A stretch of 64,000 nt of DNA from Marinobacter persicus (lineage in GTDB: Bacteria; Pseudomonadota; Gammaproteobacteria; Pseudomonadales; Oleiphilaceae), in contig NZ_FOSC01000007.1 in assembly GCF_900114155.1 (NCBI RefSeq), positions 62,001-126,000 on the forward strand, read 5' to 3'. Below, piece after piece: positions 1 to 9,477 of the stretch (position 1 is its first letter; every line of letters begins with the position of its first letter). A program made the position numbers and the translations under genes. Below the pieces are notes generated by a model that worked only from the letters and a program-made list of their open reading frames with translations, ran no database searches and was not told the DNA's origin.

Positions 1-1674
1 TAACCGAGCAACCGGTTTGTCAGGCTTACGCAAACTTTTTTCGATCGCGCGCAGGAACTCATCGGGAGCGGCCTCGGCGAATGACTTTAGAAAGGATGAA
101 ATTGAAAGCCAGCGTTCTCCACTAGCTTCCTCAAGAAGCTGACCAACGAAGCACCTCACATGGTCATTGATAACAGTTGAGCCCGCGTTATCAGAAAAGT
201 AACCCAATTTCGCAATTGACTCCGCCATGGCTTCCATCACAACACCGGAGTGCTCACGAACCTTGCCATAGATAGAAGCCATCCAACGCTTATCTTCCTC
301 GAGATCCAAGGCCGGGTCAGGCTCTTCGAACACAGCCCTGGCGACCTCGAAGAATCTCATCAATATATCGCTCGTTATCCGAGGGGCTATGAGATGCAAC
401 AACTCTAGCGGTGCCTTGGCTTTCCATAGGGAGCCGATTTTTATCACGGGCGCATCATCGAGGGCGACTAGTCGCAGTAGTTCGTTTTCGATGTCCTCAT
501 AAGCGCGGTTGGCAATCTTTGAGATACAAGCCTTGTCACCATCTGAGGCGCTATTCCAGGCACCTACGAGAGTCAGAATAAGCAGGCTTGTGGAATCGGC
601 AGCCTCGATCCATTCCGGCTTCTTGATGGCGGGATTTAGCGCATGCCAACGGCGAAAAACGGTCCACGATCTTCCCATTGTACGAGCATATCGGGCAGCA
701 TCAGATGCTGCTATACCCAGTTCAATCAGGGATCTCTCGAATTCATCAGGCTTTGGACGTCGGAGCTCTATAGTTTTCTGCTCTATCGCTCTTCCACCAA
801 TGCCCATGAGATTGAAAGCCTGATCTCCAAAAGCCATAGGGACTATTAGGCTAATTCCATTACGCGGGGAACGATGGTAGCTCAGTCGGTTATCGGTGAT
901 GACTACCACTTCAATGCCAGGGTTAGCATCGACAAATTGCCAGCCTTCTTCTGAGGTTACGCAGGCGGCGCGTGTGGAATATCCGTCTTCAATCAATAGC
1001 GCGCATACAAAGGCAACAGCTTCGGACTGACTGTCAGCCATAACAGAAATCAACGGTTCATGCTGCTGGATGCTGTTCTTTAATGCAGTCCTGGATTCCT
1101 CCCGACCGACAAACAAATTAGAGGCTGTTACAACCGGTTTGGATTGGTTGCCCCAGTGAGCCCAGTGGTTCTCTACAGCCTCTATGCCGTGACCGGCGAT
1201 ATCCAACTGAATACCCAACCACAACGCGGTGGCCGGAGAGGTTTCCAGCCAGGCTTCGAGATCGTCTCCATCCCACACCCAAACATCAGCCCAAGCATTC
1301 AGGCTTCTCACGCTTTCCCGCCATGCGTCTTTTCCAGGCCAACGACGAGAAGTCACAAAAACGAAAATGGCCCGAGCAGCATCCGCTTTGGAAATCTGTT
1401 CCAGACGTTTTTTGAAATCACTTCTCGCTTTTAAAGCCGGATCTTTTGAAGTGCCCAGTTCCCAATAACTGACTCCACTTGGAACCCAAGGGTTTCCCTC
1501 TGCCGTTTCTATAACACCGTCCCAGCCAGGTATATTGACTGAGTCGCCGCCCGGCATGACAAGTGCCGTGGTACGAGCTGTTGCCGAAATCAATCTTCTC
1601 ACCAATACGGGAAGCATCCCCTGGGCTTCACGCCTGTCTGACCACTGTGTGAGATGGGTTGCTGTTATACGCAT
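1..1674 (-). CDS. Large protein of unknown function, 3' end beyond the window edge (partial)
   Basis: An uninterrupted minus-strand frame of 558 codons runs from ATG at 1674, preceded by a GGAGG ribosome site, to base 1 without a stop, so the C-terminus is missing. Residues about 45-160 (GWDGV, then YWELGTSKD, then FVFVTSRRW) look like a degenerate restriction-endonuclease-like N-terminal domain: a D, then E-x-G-T-S-K in place of E-x-K. A SNLFVGREES segment at about 185 resembles the entry to STAND-type P-loop domains, but the expected Walker A position reads ADSQSEAV, so nucleotide binding is doubtful. It follows jetD on the same strand after 126 bp and could be co-transcribed with the Jet operon. 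I do not recognise the family with confidence; a defence-associated role is inferred from context only. Confidence 0.7.
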   Translation of the reverse strand, partial: MRITATHLTQWSDRREAQGMLPVLVRRLISATARTTALVMPGGDSVNIPGWDGVIETAEGNPWVPSGVSYWELGTSKDPALKARSDFKKRLEQISKADAARAIFVFVTSRRWPGKDAWRESVRSLNAWADVWVWDGDDLEAWLETSPATALWLGIQLDIAGHGIEAVENHWAHWGNQSKPVVTASNLFVGREESRTALKNSIQQHEPLISVMADSQSEAVAFVCALLIEDGYSTRAACVTSEEGWQFVDANPGIEVVVITDNRLSYHRSPRNGISLIVPMAFGDQAFNLMGIGGRAIEQKTIELRRPKPDEFERSLIELGIAASDAARYARTMGRSWTVFRRWHALNPAIKKPEWIEAADSTSLLILTLVGAWNSASDGDKACISKIANRAYEDIENELLRLVALDDAPVIKIGSLWKAKAPLELLHLIAPRITSDILMRFFEVARAVFEEPDPALDLEEDKRWMASIYGKVREHSGVVMEAMAESIAKLGYFSDNAGSTVINDHVRCFVGQLLEEASGERWLSISSFLKSFAEAAPDEFLRAIEKSLRKPDKPVARL

Positions 1675-1740
1675 GGTGAAAATCCTCCGCAGTAATTGTC
1701 GGCAACTTTCTTTAAATCCAGACGCCGGAGTCCATCACCG

Positions 1741-1765
1741 AACTGGGAAAAGTGGAAAACTGGGA
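1741..1765 (-). repeat. Short repeated motif, second copy near 29047-29064
   Basis: Read on the minus strand this tract is TCCCAGTTTTCCACTTTT followed by CCCAGTT. A near-identical motif, TCCCAGTTTTCCCACTTT, lies on the plus strand at 29047-29064, between the DUF927 gene and the excisionase-like gene. Both copies sit in the short gap before a downstream gene on the same strand. The remainder of the 126-bp gap 1675-1800 shows no convincing terminator. Confidence 0.4.
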
Positions 1766-1800
1766 TAACACCACTGTGTTTCAATGAGTTATGTTCTCGT

Positions 1801-3039
1801 TTAATCATTCGGAGGCGCCCAATCGAGGAACTCTTGCTCCTGAAATACTGGATTGCTCCGTAATCCTTCGGCTTCTTTGTTCCAGCCGTATTTCTCGCAT
1901 ATTGTTGATGCTTCTTCGATTTTCTTTTCCGGGACGGTCTTTTGCTGTCCCGAGGCTACTTCCAATGGATTCATCCGCCAAAGCTTAAGACTATGGCCGA
2001 TAGACCTGATGCTATCGGCTAATCTTGCCGCAATCCTAAACCCACCTACATCAATGTCGCCCCAATGCAGGATTTCGGTGGGCTCCACGGATGAAAGTAT
2101 TCGATTGTATGCCGCGAGAAAAGATGGTGTGGGGTTACCAGCAAGATAAACGATCAGCAAGTCCCTCGCGTTTTTTGCGAGGTCAACTGCTTCGTTGAAG
2201 CTCGCTAGATTCTCAATGGTGAGAACACGCCGAATAGGATCATTTGAAACGACCAGGCCTTTAATGGTGTCCGGTCTGAAGCCGAGATAGGGGGACGCCA
2301 GAGGAATAGCTACCCCTTCAATTTGAATCCTACAATCCGGTGGGCCACTCAGAAGCATAGGTTGAGGATGCTTTACCAGGCCCAACCGCGCAAAAACATC
2401 GTCTTCTTCGGTTTCTGCGGGCTCTCCAAGAAGGAAAGCAAGCTGACGAGACAGTGCTTCTATCCGTTTACTATCACTGAATAGCCTGGCGCTTAGCTTG
2501 CGTAGCAGTACATCCTGCCCACCTTCAGAAAGTTTTTGCGCGGCATCTATAACCCTCATGCTGTCGACCAGTTGATTTGCACGCTCTGCTGGCACACCTC
2601 CAGGGGCCTTTCCGAAACGCCACGCATCAATAATGTGGTCAACGTTAGGGAGCCCTTCTTTAGCTACAGCCGCTATTCTTGCTATGGCTCGCGAGGCAAC
2701 TTCCCACGGCAATTCTTCGCCAAAAATACTCACCACCGCTTTGGGATCAAGCAGCGTTACTCTCGAAAGCTGCCCTCTCTCTCCTGCACCGACGTCCCAG
2801 TCTACCTTTATCGCCTTTGCATTTGAGTAGATCTGAAGTCGCGCATGATACTCCTCTCGGTCTGCAAAGCGCTCAAGGCGATAGTACTCCCGCAAGCTCG
2901 AATTCGTTGCAGGCAAACTTACCGAAATTTTTTCTACAGACGGGTCAAGTTCGCCATCTGCGAATACAGCACGGGCAGCTTTTTTGATAAGGCGACGCAT
3001 ACTCTCATCACATGCATCTGCTCCTGAGCGCAGCATCAT
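1801..3039 (-). CDS. jetD: Wadjet JetD: Toprim-type nuclease subunit
   Basis: A 412-residue protein and the last gene of a JetABCD operon, overlapping jetC by 4 bp (start ATG-ATG at 3039 or 3036). The C-terminal part carries HWGDIDVGG at about 325-333, the D-x-D motif of a Toprim fold (DUF2220), preceded by a DUF3322-like N-terminal region. In characterised Wadjet systems JetD is the metal-dependent endonuclease that cuts closed circular DNA after the SMC complex has extruded it; that role is transferred from the family. The catalytic acidic residues look intact. Its length fits JetD proteins, and the four-gene context makes the call firm. Confidence 0.88.
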   Translation of the reverse strand: MMLRSGADACDESMRRLIKKAARAVFADGELDPSVEKISVSLPATNSSLREYYRLERFADREEYHARLQIYSNAKAIKVDWDVGAGERGQLSRVTLLDPKAVVSIFGEELPWEVASRAIARIAAVAKEGLPNVDHIIDAWRFGKAPGGVPAERANQLVDSMRVIDAAQKLSEGGQDVLLRKLSARLFSDSKRIEALSRQLAFLLGEPAETEEDDVFARLGLVKHPQPMLLSGPPDCRIQIEGVAIPLASPYLGFRPDTIKGLVVSNDPIRRVLTIENLASFNEAVDLAKNARDLLIVYLAGNPTPSFLAAYNRILSSVEPTEILHWGDIDVGGFRIAARLADSIRSIGHSLKLWRMNPLEVASGQQKTVPEKKIEEASTICEKYGWNKEAEGLRSNPVFQEQEFLDWAPPND

Positions 3040-6000
3040 TGCCCACCATTGTCAGAAACTGCATATTCTACTGGCTGTTCAAATCCAAGTTGCTGGTAAG
3101 CACCTTTCATAACCTCCGGGTTCTCGTCAGGCATATCACTCACCATCAGTTTGTTGGCTGCCTCCTTGAATTTGGTCCGTTCCATTTGTAGGTCCAGCCC
3201 TTCTCGATCCAAGTCATAGATGGTCTGGGTTACAGGTGCCAGCTTGGTGCGTTCAAGCTCCGGCCCCGCCATAATAAGCTGCAAGCCGATGCTTTGAAGG
3301 AAGCGTGCGGTGGCTATGGCGTTGATTGTGTCCATGCCATGAAAAGCCTCATCAAGACAAATAAGGCCGATACCGCGTTGCTTTCCTTTGTTACTGTGGA
3401 GCCTGTAAGCCTTTGCAAGAGCAGCACCCGCGGCAACGTACATCGGCGCTATGTGTTCACCATTGGATCCTGCCCCTTGCCGGTTACTCATACGATCCAC
3501 TCTTTTACCATCGACCAAGATGTCTAAATCAAAGGTATAGAACTGTCGGTAGTCTAGAACGCCACTAGCGTTACCAGAGTCAGCAGCGGCTTCCACGAGA
3601 TCGCGGAGAGTTTCATTAATCTCATCGGGGTTTTCGGCAAACAAAGAAAAATTGGTGTCTTCTTGAGCAATCTGGTTGATGTATCGCACTAAGGCTTCGT
3701 ATTGCGGCACAACCTTGGCTGTGAACTTGTAACGTTCCCCACCGGTGAAAGACGGACATGATTCAAGTATTTTATTTCGCTCCCGACGCTCCAACTCCAT
3801 TTCTTTGAACCGATCATGGAGAGACATGGCGATGTCTGAGCGCAGCGTTTCCTCGGATGCCTGACGGGCCAACTCAGCTTCCTCCTCGTACCGATGCAAT
3901 TCGGTATTAAAAAGCTTCGTCTTTTCCTCTAGTGTCCATGCATAACGTTCATGCCATTCCATATGGGGCACTTGCACATCCAAACGCTCGTCTTGGACAT
4001 AGCGGGCAAGTTCAAGAGAAGCGTTTTCCTCGGCCTTCCTCAAGCGGGGTGTGTGATAGTCAAGTTTCCTATCCACCTCTTGAAGCCGAAGATCGTAGCT
4101 GGTTTCGGCGCGCTCAATCTCGTCTTTCATACTGTCCAGCCACTCTTTATCGACTAAAGCGTTGGTTACAGCTTCATGTTCAGCTTGGCGACTTGCAGGT
4201 AACTGTTGTTCCAGTTGCTCTTTCCGCTCCCCACATTGACCTATTTGCTCTTTCAACCCTGCCGCGAGTCGATCATGCTTCGTATACTGATTGTCGTATT
4301 CTGAGTGTTGCGAGACAGCAGCTCTAAGAAGAGATCGCAACTCATCTAGGTGTGAGACATCTAGGCCCTTGAGCTGCTGATATGCCAGGTTAATCACCTT
4401 ATTGGCCTCTGCAAGCTTCTCAGTGACGCCCTGATCGTCATCGTTGGCGTTCGTGGCGAGAGCTTTTTCGAGTCCTTCCACGCGTTTCCTCTGCGTCTCA
4501 AGCTGCTCCAGTTCTCCCTGGAGTTCCGATACATGTCGCGATAATTGCGATGTGTCCTGGACTTCCTTGCCTATACGAAGATCACTTATCGGTGCGATGC
4601 GGATGGATTTTGTTAGACCTCCCTGGCTCAGCATTCCGTCTCGGGTGATTGCTCTTGGATGGGTCTCGAGCTCCAGTTCGGTGTCGACTAAGCGCATGTT
4701 TCCGAACTTCTGCCAAACGAAACGACGAGCCGTATCGTCATCGGTCTCAAAAACACCCAATGCGAATTCCTCACCTTTAGCGGAAGTGTCGACATTGCGT
4801 AGGTGAGATGGCTGGATGATAGCCGCACCGTTTACCTGGATGCCTTGCTGCCTCGCCTGGCGCAATAGTTTGACCGCCTCACGGGTCTCTCCTTCCGTGA
4901 TAATCAGAGCATCACGATCACCACCTAAATAAGCCTCCAAAGCCGGCGCCCAGCTTGCGTCCGAAATGCGTAGTAACGCCGACAGGGGCTTAGCTTCCAT
5001 ACCGGCGCGATTAAGTATCTCCAATAACCGCGCTGCGCCATCATTCAACAATCGTCCGGTTTGAGCTGCTGCTGAAATCCGACGTCGAATTGCATCACGC
5101 TCCTCACCCAGTTCATTTTGCTTCTTTTGGATCAAGGCCAGATTAGACTGAGAGAAGACCCGAATTTGTGCGAGATCCCCGTCGAGCTTCCCAATTGATT
5201 CGCTCAGCGCGCTTCCCGAGTTTTCACTTCCCCGAGCCTCGACCAGCTCATCAACTACGGTACTCATAAGACTTCGAATCTCAGAAAAAACCGGTTCGTC
5301 GATCAACTCTCTTAGCGAAGTGATCAGGCGGTTCGCTCGGGATATCTCCGGATGTTGGTAGGCTGTAATTATTTGGCGCTGAGAGTTAATCTGATCTTCG
5401 AGGCGTTGCCGAAGCTGCTCATTTTGGTCGCTCTCCAAGCGAACCTTCAGTTGGGTAATTTCCTCTTGTTTGAGATCTCGCTGTTCTTTCGCATCAGCAG
5501 CAAAGCCTTCTGCAGTTTTTGTTTGGTCTTGGAGTGTATCGATCTGGGTTTCGATATCGTCAATCTTCTCTCCCAGCCATTCGGCATTAAAAATCGCTTT
5601 TATGGCTTCAAGAGTTGCGATTCGACGTTCTGCCTGGCGCGCGCGATCAAAGTCAGTAATGATGCCTTCGAGCCGTGAGATTCTTGCTTTTGTTTTCTTT
5701 ATCAAATCGCGCAATGCGATAAACTGTTCGACCTGCTTGCGAAACGTCGCAATATCAACTGGATTGGACTCAACCACGTAATCTCGGACAAATTGATCGA
5801 TCGAATCGACATTTTTCAGGGTCATCGACTTCACGAAAGACGACATAAACCGTCGTGCATTAGGCATTCGCTCGCCATTCAGAGCGTATAGCAGCTCCTG
5901 AACATACTCACTCGATTTATCGGTAAAGATGGGCGTCCGTCCTTTGTTCCGAGCTTGTTCTCGGACATTTTCTCGAAAGTCTGCAAACGGGATCGGGCGC

Positions 6001-6458
6001 TGATCGTCGCCGTCGTAGACAATGCAATCGTCGGCTTTTAAAGCCAATCCAGGGAGGACAAAAAGGCCTTTAACCTCGTGCTCATCAGTTTCTGCATCGG
6101 CCTCGATGCAAATTCCAGCAGAAACCCATTCAGTTTCCTTATTATCGCCAAAGACCAAAATGATGTAGGTTCGAGCCTCGTCACGCGCGCGCCCGATCAC
6201 TTCACTGTCTTTCTCTGGATTGCGGAGCATGCCAAGGCAATAGCCAGCTAAGCTTCGCCGCTGCTTGGTTGATACCGATTGGGTATTAAAACGTGTGTAC
6301 TGCTGATTTCCCCCGAGCATTGCGATTTGTATCGCGTCCAGCGTCGACGATTTTCCAGAGCCATTTGGCCCCAGGAAGGCAGTTGCTCCTGCTACCTCAA
6401 TATCGACTGCTTCGTGGAGATAGAACTGGACTAATGAGATGCGTTTGAGCTGTTTCAC
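3036..6458 (-). CDS. jetC: Wadjet JetC: SMC-like ATPase
   Basis: A 1140-residue SMC/MukB-like ATPase, starting with GTG at 6458. Walker A GPNGSGKSS is at residues 30-38. A long heptad-rich coiled coil follows, interrupted by a hinge-like globular segment at about 480-640. An ABC-signature-like SNRQGAGSNGEH comes next, and a Walker B ICLDEAFHGMD lies near 1030. It would form the DNA-loop-extruding motor of the Jet condensin complex, with JetA as kleisin and JetB as the KITE subunit (family knowledge). It overlaps jetB by 4 bp and jetD by 4 bp, so the four genes are probably translationally coupled. No frameshift or missing ATPase motif was seen. Confidence 0.9.
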   Translation of the reverse strand: MKQLKRISLVQFYLHEAVDIEVAGATAFLGPNGSGKSSTLDAIQIAMLGGNQQYTRFNTQSVSTKQRRSLAGYCLGMLRNPEKDSEVIGRARDEARTYIILVFGDNKETEWVSAGICIEADAETDEHEVKGLFVLPGLALKADDCIVYDGDDQRPIPFADFRENVREQARNKGRTPIFTDKSSEYVQELLYALNGERMPNARRFMSSFVKSMTLKNVDSIDQFVRDYVVESNPVDIATFRKQVEQFIALRDLIKKTKARISRLEGIITDFDRARQAERRIATLEAIKAIFNAEWLGEKIDDIETQIDTLQDQTKTAEGFAADAKEQRDLKQEEITQLKVRLESDQNEQLRQRLEDQINSQRQIITAYQHPEISRANRLITSLRELIDEPVFSEIRSLMSTVVDELVEARGSENSGSALSESIGKLDGDLAQIRVFSQSNLALIQKKQNELGEERDAIRRRISAAAQTGRLLNDGAARLLEILNRAGMEAKPLSALLRISDASWAPALEAYLGGDRDALIITEGETREAVKLLRQARQQGIQVNGAAIIQPSHLRNVDTSAKGEEFALGVFETDDDTARRFVWQKFGNMRLVDTELELETHPRAITRDGMLSQGGLTKSIRIAPISDLRIGKEVQDTSQLSRHVSELQGELEQLETQRKRVEGLEKALATNANDDDQGVTEKLAEANKVINLAYQQLKGLDVSHLDELRSLLRAAVSQHSEYDNQYTKHDRLAAGLKEQIGQCGERKEQLEQQLPASRQAEHEAVTNALVDKEWLDSMKDEIERAETSYDLRLQEVDRKLDYHTPRLRKAEENASLELARYVQDERLDVQVPHMEWHERYAWTLEEKTKLFNTELHRYEEEAELARQASEETLRSDIAMSLHDRFKEMELERRERNKILESCPSFTGGERYKFTAKVVPQYEALVRYINQIAQEDTNFSLFAENPDEINETLRDLVEAAADSGNASGVLDYRQFYTFDLDILVDGKRVDRMSNRQGAGSNGEHIAPMYVAAGAALAKAYRLHSNKGKQRGIGLICLDEAFHGMDTINAIATARFLQSIGLQLIMAGPELERTKLAPVTQTIYDLDREGLDLQMERTKFKEAANKLMVSDMPDENPEVMKGAYQQLGFEQPVEYAVSDNGGQ

Positions 6459-7093
6459 AAAGAACTCTCCTTTTGTTCTGTCGTATCGCCCAACCCATCA
6501 GGCTCATATAAAAACTCTGCATGGGATTTCAGCATGGCGAGAGTTCGTTCGTTTATCAGGCTTTGAATACCGGGCAGAATCTCAGCAAACCATGTCGCCT
6601 CACCTAAGTTCTCAGTTCTGACTAAACGAGCAATTCCCCACCTTTTCATTGCATCCATCATCCCCTGAAGCTCCGACTGGGGCTTCATTGGTAATTCACG
6701 TCCTGTTGATTCCTGGAACGCCGCCTCTAGTTCAGGCAAGCTAACACCCGCAACGCCTGCATTGAGTGATCCCCTGTTCATGTGATGGTCATACAGTTTC
6801 CGCAACACCAAAGCCAATAAGGTGTGCATCAGAGGAATCTTGCTAACTTCGGTAACTGTCGGAACAGCAGCCACATATCGCTCCTGGACATTGAGATCGA
6901 GCATGCAGCCAAAGAGATCAAGCGCTTCCGCGAATGCATTTTCGTGGGCCGCCACCAAGTCATAGTCTGATCTCTGCTTCGGGTTTGCCTGGTACAACAC
7001 TTGATCAACAATCAGACGTTGTGCCGCCCTCTGAAAATCCCGAACAGTATGAGCCTCGTCTTGCTCTGCAATACGTTTCCAGCTAGTTGGCAT
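6455..7093 (-). CDS. jetB: Wadjet JetB: MukE/KITE-like subunit
   Basis: A 212-residue, helix-rich protein between jetA (11-bp overlap) and jetC (4-bp overlap). Size, position and the winged-helix-like C-terminal part (GMMDAMKRWGIARLV) fit the DUF4194/MukE-like JetB subunit, which bridges the kleisin and the SMC heads. There is no catalytic motif, as expected. The start ATG at 7093 lies inside the end of jetA, so translation is likely coupled. The family call rests more on operon position than on sequence recognition. Confidence 0.8.
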   Translation of the reverse strand: MPTSWKRIAEQDEAHTVRDFQRAAQRLIVDQVLYQANPKQRSDYDLVAAHENAFAEALDLFGCMLDLNVQERYVAAVPTVTEVSKIPLMHTLLALVLRKLYDHHMNRGSLNAGVAGVSLPELEAAFQESTGRELPMKPQSELQGMMDAMKRWGIARLVRTENLGEATWFAEILPGIQSLINERTLAMLKSHAEFLYEPDGLGDTTEQKESSL

Positions 7094-8573
7094 TATTTGT
7101 ACTCCCGTCCTTTCGGCGACGAATCCTTACAACAGGCGCCTCAATGTATTCGTTCTCAAAGCGCTCACCTGTCAGCTCAATCTCGATATGCCTGTTGAGC
7201 TCCTTGAATAGTGTTGGTCGAACAATGCCGGCCCGAGCATTCCTTTCCGTTCGGTCGGCAATCAACCCAAGGCGAGAGAATGCTGCCAAAATACATAGGT
7301 CGTTGATGGAATCCACTTCCATGGAACTGCTTTCTAAAATACCTCCAGAGTCCACATGACGATCGATGTACTGAATAATGCGAGCCTCCGAAACCTCTCG
7401 GTTCCCCTTCATGATTTGACGGACCAATCGTCGTGCTCTTGCCTCCGGTGACAGCTGACGCTTCTGGATAACCGCACCTCTGCGCTTTCGTGGCTTCTTG
7501 TTCGGCATTTTCAGGGCGTCTTCACTTAAGAGTCGTCCTTGAGACCAACCTGTGGGTAGAGCCAGATTTTTATCATTGGGTCGCGAATCAGCAGCGCGAA
7601 CAACTGCATTTATGACCTGATCGGTCTTCATATCGAAATTGCCCTGAGAGCGGACCTTGTATTCGAGATATCCGAGGGCTTGGTCGTTGGCGCGGGTGAC
7701 GGCATCTTTAAGGCGTGCGAGCAATCGGTCGACCTCGCGAAGTGCCAGAACACGGGCCGTATCACTTTCAATTAATGCATCCGCTTCTTCAGTAGACCGA
7801 CAACGTAAGTTCTTGCGATACCACCGACGCAATTGTTCACGACTTTCTGGTTCTTCTGTAATTCGGGAAGCGAGGTCGACGATATCCCAGCGAGATGCGA
7901 GAGGATGATTTCGGGAAAACAGGTCTGAGTAGTCGCCGATATACAAACTGGAGATATAGTCACCAAAAAACTTCTCGAGGAAGAGATGGGTTGACTCCTG
8001 GGTGCGCAAGTATTCACTAGCTTCCCTAACGCGCATGCGCGTAGTGTTCAACATTCGCAGAAGCGCGGAACATTCTTTAGCAGCAACCTGGAACACCGCG
8101 GCATTTTTTTCAGGATCCGCCTGCACCTGCAGTAAGTTATTCCGGACCGATTGCACACGCCCACCGATAAACTCGGGTCCTTGCTCAGCAAAGGTTTTGA
8201 GCAACTCAAACAGGTTTTGGACCGTGGGGCGCATGATGACGAATTGGGTAAAGCCAACTCGATCGATGCTCAGCCAGCCACTATCCAGGAAGCTTGAAAG
8301 AGCGTCATGGGCGCGTATGTTTACCGGAGTCCCTCGCTCCTCAACATTGGTTTCATGCTCATCATCCCACCGGACCAAGAAACGCTCAATTGATGCCACC
8401 ACACGCTTCTGTGTCCAGCCTTCTCCCTCTGGAGGATCAGCCTCAGGTGCAAAGAAATCGTTATACAGATGGTTTAGGAGCGACCAGTTACGACGCGCAT
8501 GCTCGTGCGCCCCGAGCGGTCTAAAAATATGCTCAGGTACACGATCAAATAGGTTGTCCGCATCTTCAGGCAT
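7083..8573 (-). CDS. jetA: Wadjet JetA: kleisin-like subunit
   Basis: A 496-residue first gene of the Jet operon, ATG at 8573. The N-terminal 100 residues look like a winged-helix domain; the middle is helical, and the C-terminal part has a basic stretch (KKPRKRRG near 370) followed by another helical domain, like the MukF-type kleisin JetA. It would bridge the JetC heads. I could not decide the Wadjet subtype: it is not obviously DUF3375-like by eye, so a type III/DUF5716-like or divergent type I assignment remains open. Its promoter is shared with the divergent WYL regulator gene and contains two inverted repeats. Confidence 0.82.
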   Translation of the reverse strand: MPEDADNLFDRVPEHIFRPLGAHEHARRNWSLLNHLYNDFFAPEADPPEGEGWTQKRVVASIERFLVRWDDEHETNVEERGTPVNIRAHDALSSFLDSGWLSIDRVGFTQFVIMRPTVQNLFELLKTFAEQGPEFIGGRVQSVRNNLLQVQADPEKNAAVFQVAAKECSALLRMLNTTRMRVREASEYLRTQESTHLFLEKFFGDYISSLYIGDYSDLFSRNHPLASRWDIVDLASRITEEPESREQLRRWYRKNLRCRSTEEADALIESDTARVLALREVDRLLARLKDAVTRANDQALGYLEYKVRSQGNFDMKTDQVINAVVRAADSRPNDKNLALPTGWSQGRLLSEDALKMPNKKPRKRRGAVIQKRQLSPEARARRLVRQIMKGNREVSEARIIQYIDRHVDSGGILESSSMEVDSINDLCILAAFSRLGLIADRTERNARAGIVRPTLFKELNRHIEIELTGERFENEYIEAPVVRIRRRKDGSTNNAN

Positions 8574-8601
8574 AGGCCACCCAATCTTCCTAGACTCCTA
8601 G

Positions 8602-8635
8602 TTAACATCAATGTTAAATTAACACTGATATTAAT
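8602..8635. promoter_or_regulatory. Tandem inverted repeats in the jetA/WYL divergent promoter
   Basis: Two adjacent inverted repeats fill the 87-bp gap between jetA and the WYL gene. Site 1 (8602-8617) is TTAACAT-CA-ATGTTAA, perfect in both arms. Site 2 (8618-8635) is ATTAACA-CTGA-TATTAAT, with one mismatch. The shared half-site TTAACA suggests one dimeric protein binds both. BrxR/CapW-type WYL repressors bind such palindromes in their own defence promoters, so autoregulation plus repression of jetABCD is the natural inference. Confidence 0.65.
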
Positions 8636-8660
8636 ACAAATCCAGCAGAGAGTTACGCCA

Positions 8661-9464
8661 TTGGATAGCCGCACGAGACTGCAGTTTGAGTTCATTGAGA
8701 TGTTGCTAGCATATGAAGGGGAGATAACCAATCAGCGCCTTAGGGAAAAGTTTGGGGTAACCAGCGTGCAAGCCTCGCGGGTATTGGCTTCGTATCGAGA
8801 CGCATTCCCATCTAATACTCAAACTCTGAAAGGGAAAGGCCGTGGGCGATATGTTCCTACGGCTCGATTCAAGCCAGAAATCGCTAATCTTAGTATCGAG
8901 GCCTATTTCCGGTCGGTGAAAGACCAAGTTGCTCATGTCAGGGTGGAGGAGACCCAGAGAGACTTTACCAACGTTGATCCAGCACTGTTTCGAGTTATTC
9001 ACTCAGCGATGGACCAGGGTGCAGCCTCCAGAATCATCTACAGGTCTATGAACAATCCGGATGGTATTGAACGTATTATCCATCCCTTGGCGTTTGTGTT
9101 CGCCGGGAGAAGATGGCATGTGAGGGGTTTCGATGAACTCACTGAACAGCACCGGGACTTTAACCTCGCCCGAATATCCTGCGCGGAGTCAGCCCCTAAG
9201 GGTGTAGAAACACCCACGGATATCAATTGGGAAGAAAAAGTTCAGCTCGAGTTACGACCACACCCATCATTGACCGAGGGACAAGAAAAACTGATTCGAG
9301 ATGAGCTATTCAAAGGCGCCATTGGCAGACGCATTACTACTCGGCGCGCCTTGATAAGATATGTCTTGAGAGATTTAGAGGTTGCAGAAAACCCTGAAGT
9401 TCAGCACCCACCAGAGTTTCAAATTTATCTGTTCCGGACGGAATCACTTCGGGACGACGGGTGA
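8661..9464 (+). CDS. WYL-domain transcriptional regulator (BrxR/CapW-like)
   Basis: A 267-residue protein beginning with TTG at 8661. The N-terminal winged HTH covers about residues 1-65 (ITNQRLREKFGVTSVQASR). A central WYL-type domain spans about 120-180 (IIYRSMN, HPLAFVFAGRRWHVRGF) and a WCX-like C-terminal extension follows. This architecture is that of BrxR/CapW regulators, usually encoded beside phage-defence operons, which they repress until a signal is sensed by the WYL domain. It is divergent from jetA with the palindromes at 8602-8635 between them. The TTG start has no strong ribosome site, and no in-frame ATG lies close by, so the exact N-terminus is uncertain. Confidence 0.82.
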   Translation: MDSRTRLQFEFIEMLLAYEGEITNQRLREKFGVTSVQASRVLASYRDAFPSNTQTLKGKGRGRYVPTARFKPEIANLSIEAYFRSVKDQVAHVRVEETQRDFTNVDPALFRVIHSAMDQGAASRIIYRSMNNPDGIERIIHPLAFVFAGRRWHVRGFDELTEQHRDFNLARISCAESAPKGVETPTDINWEEKVQLELRPHPSLTEGQEKLIRDELFKGAIGRRITTRRALIRYVLRDLEVAENPEVQHPPEFQIYLFRTESLRDDG

Positions 9465-9477
9465 GACTCGCATGCTA

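Noticed and set aside
1848..1860. Isolated TGCTCCG in jetD as part of the mobI/int operator family
   Set aside because: Single half-site inside a coding region with no facing CGGAGCA; likely chance.
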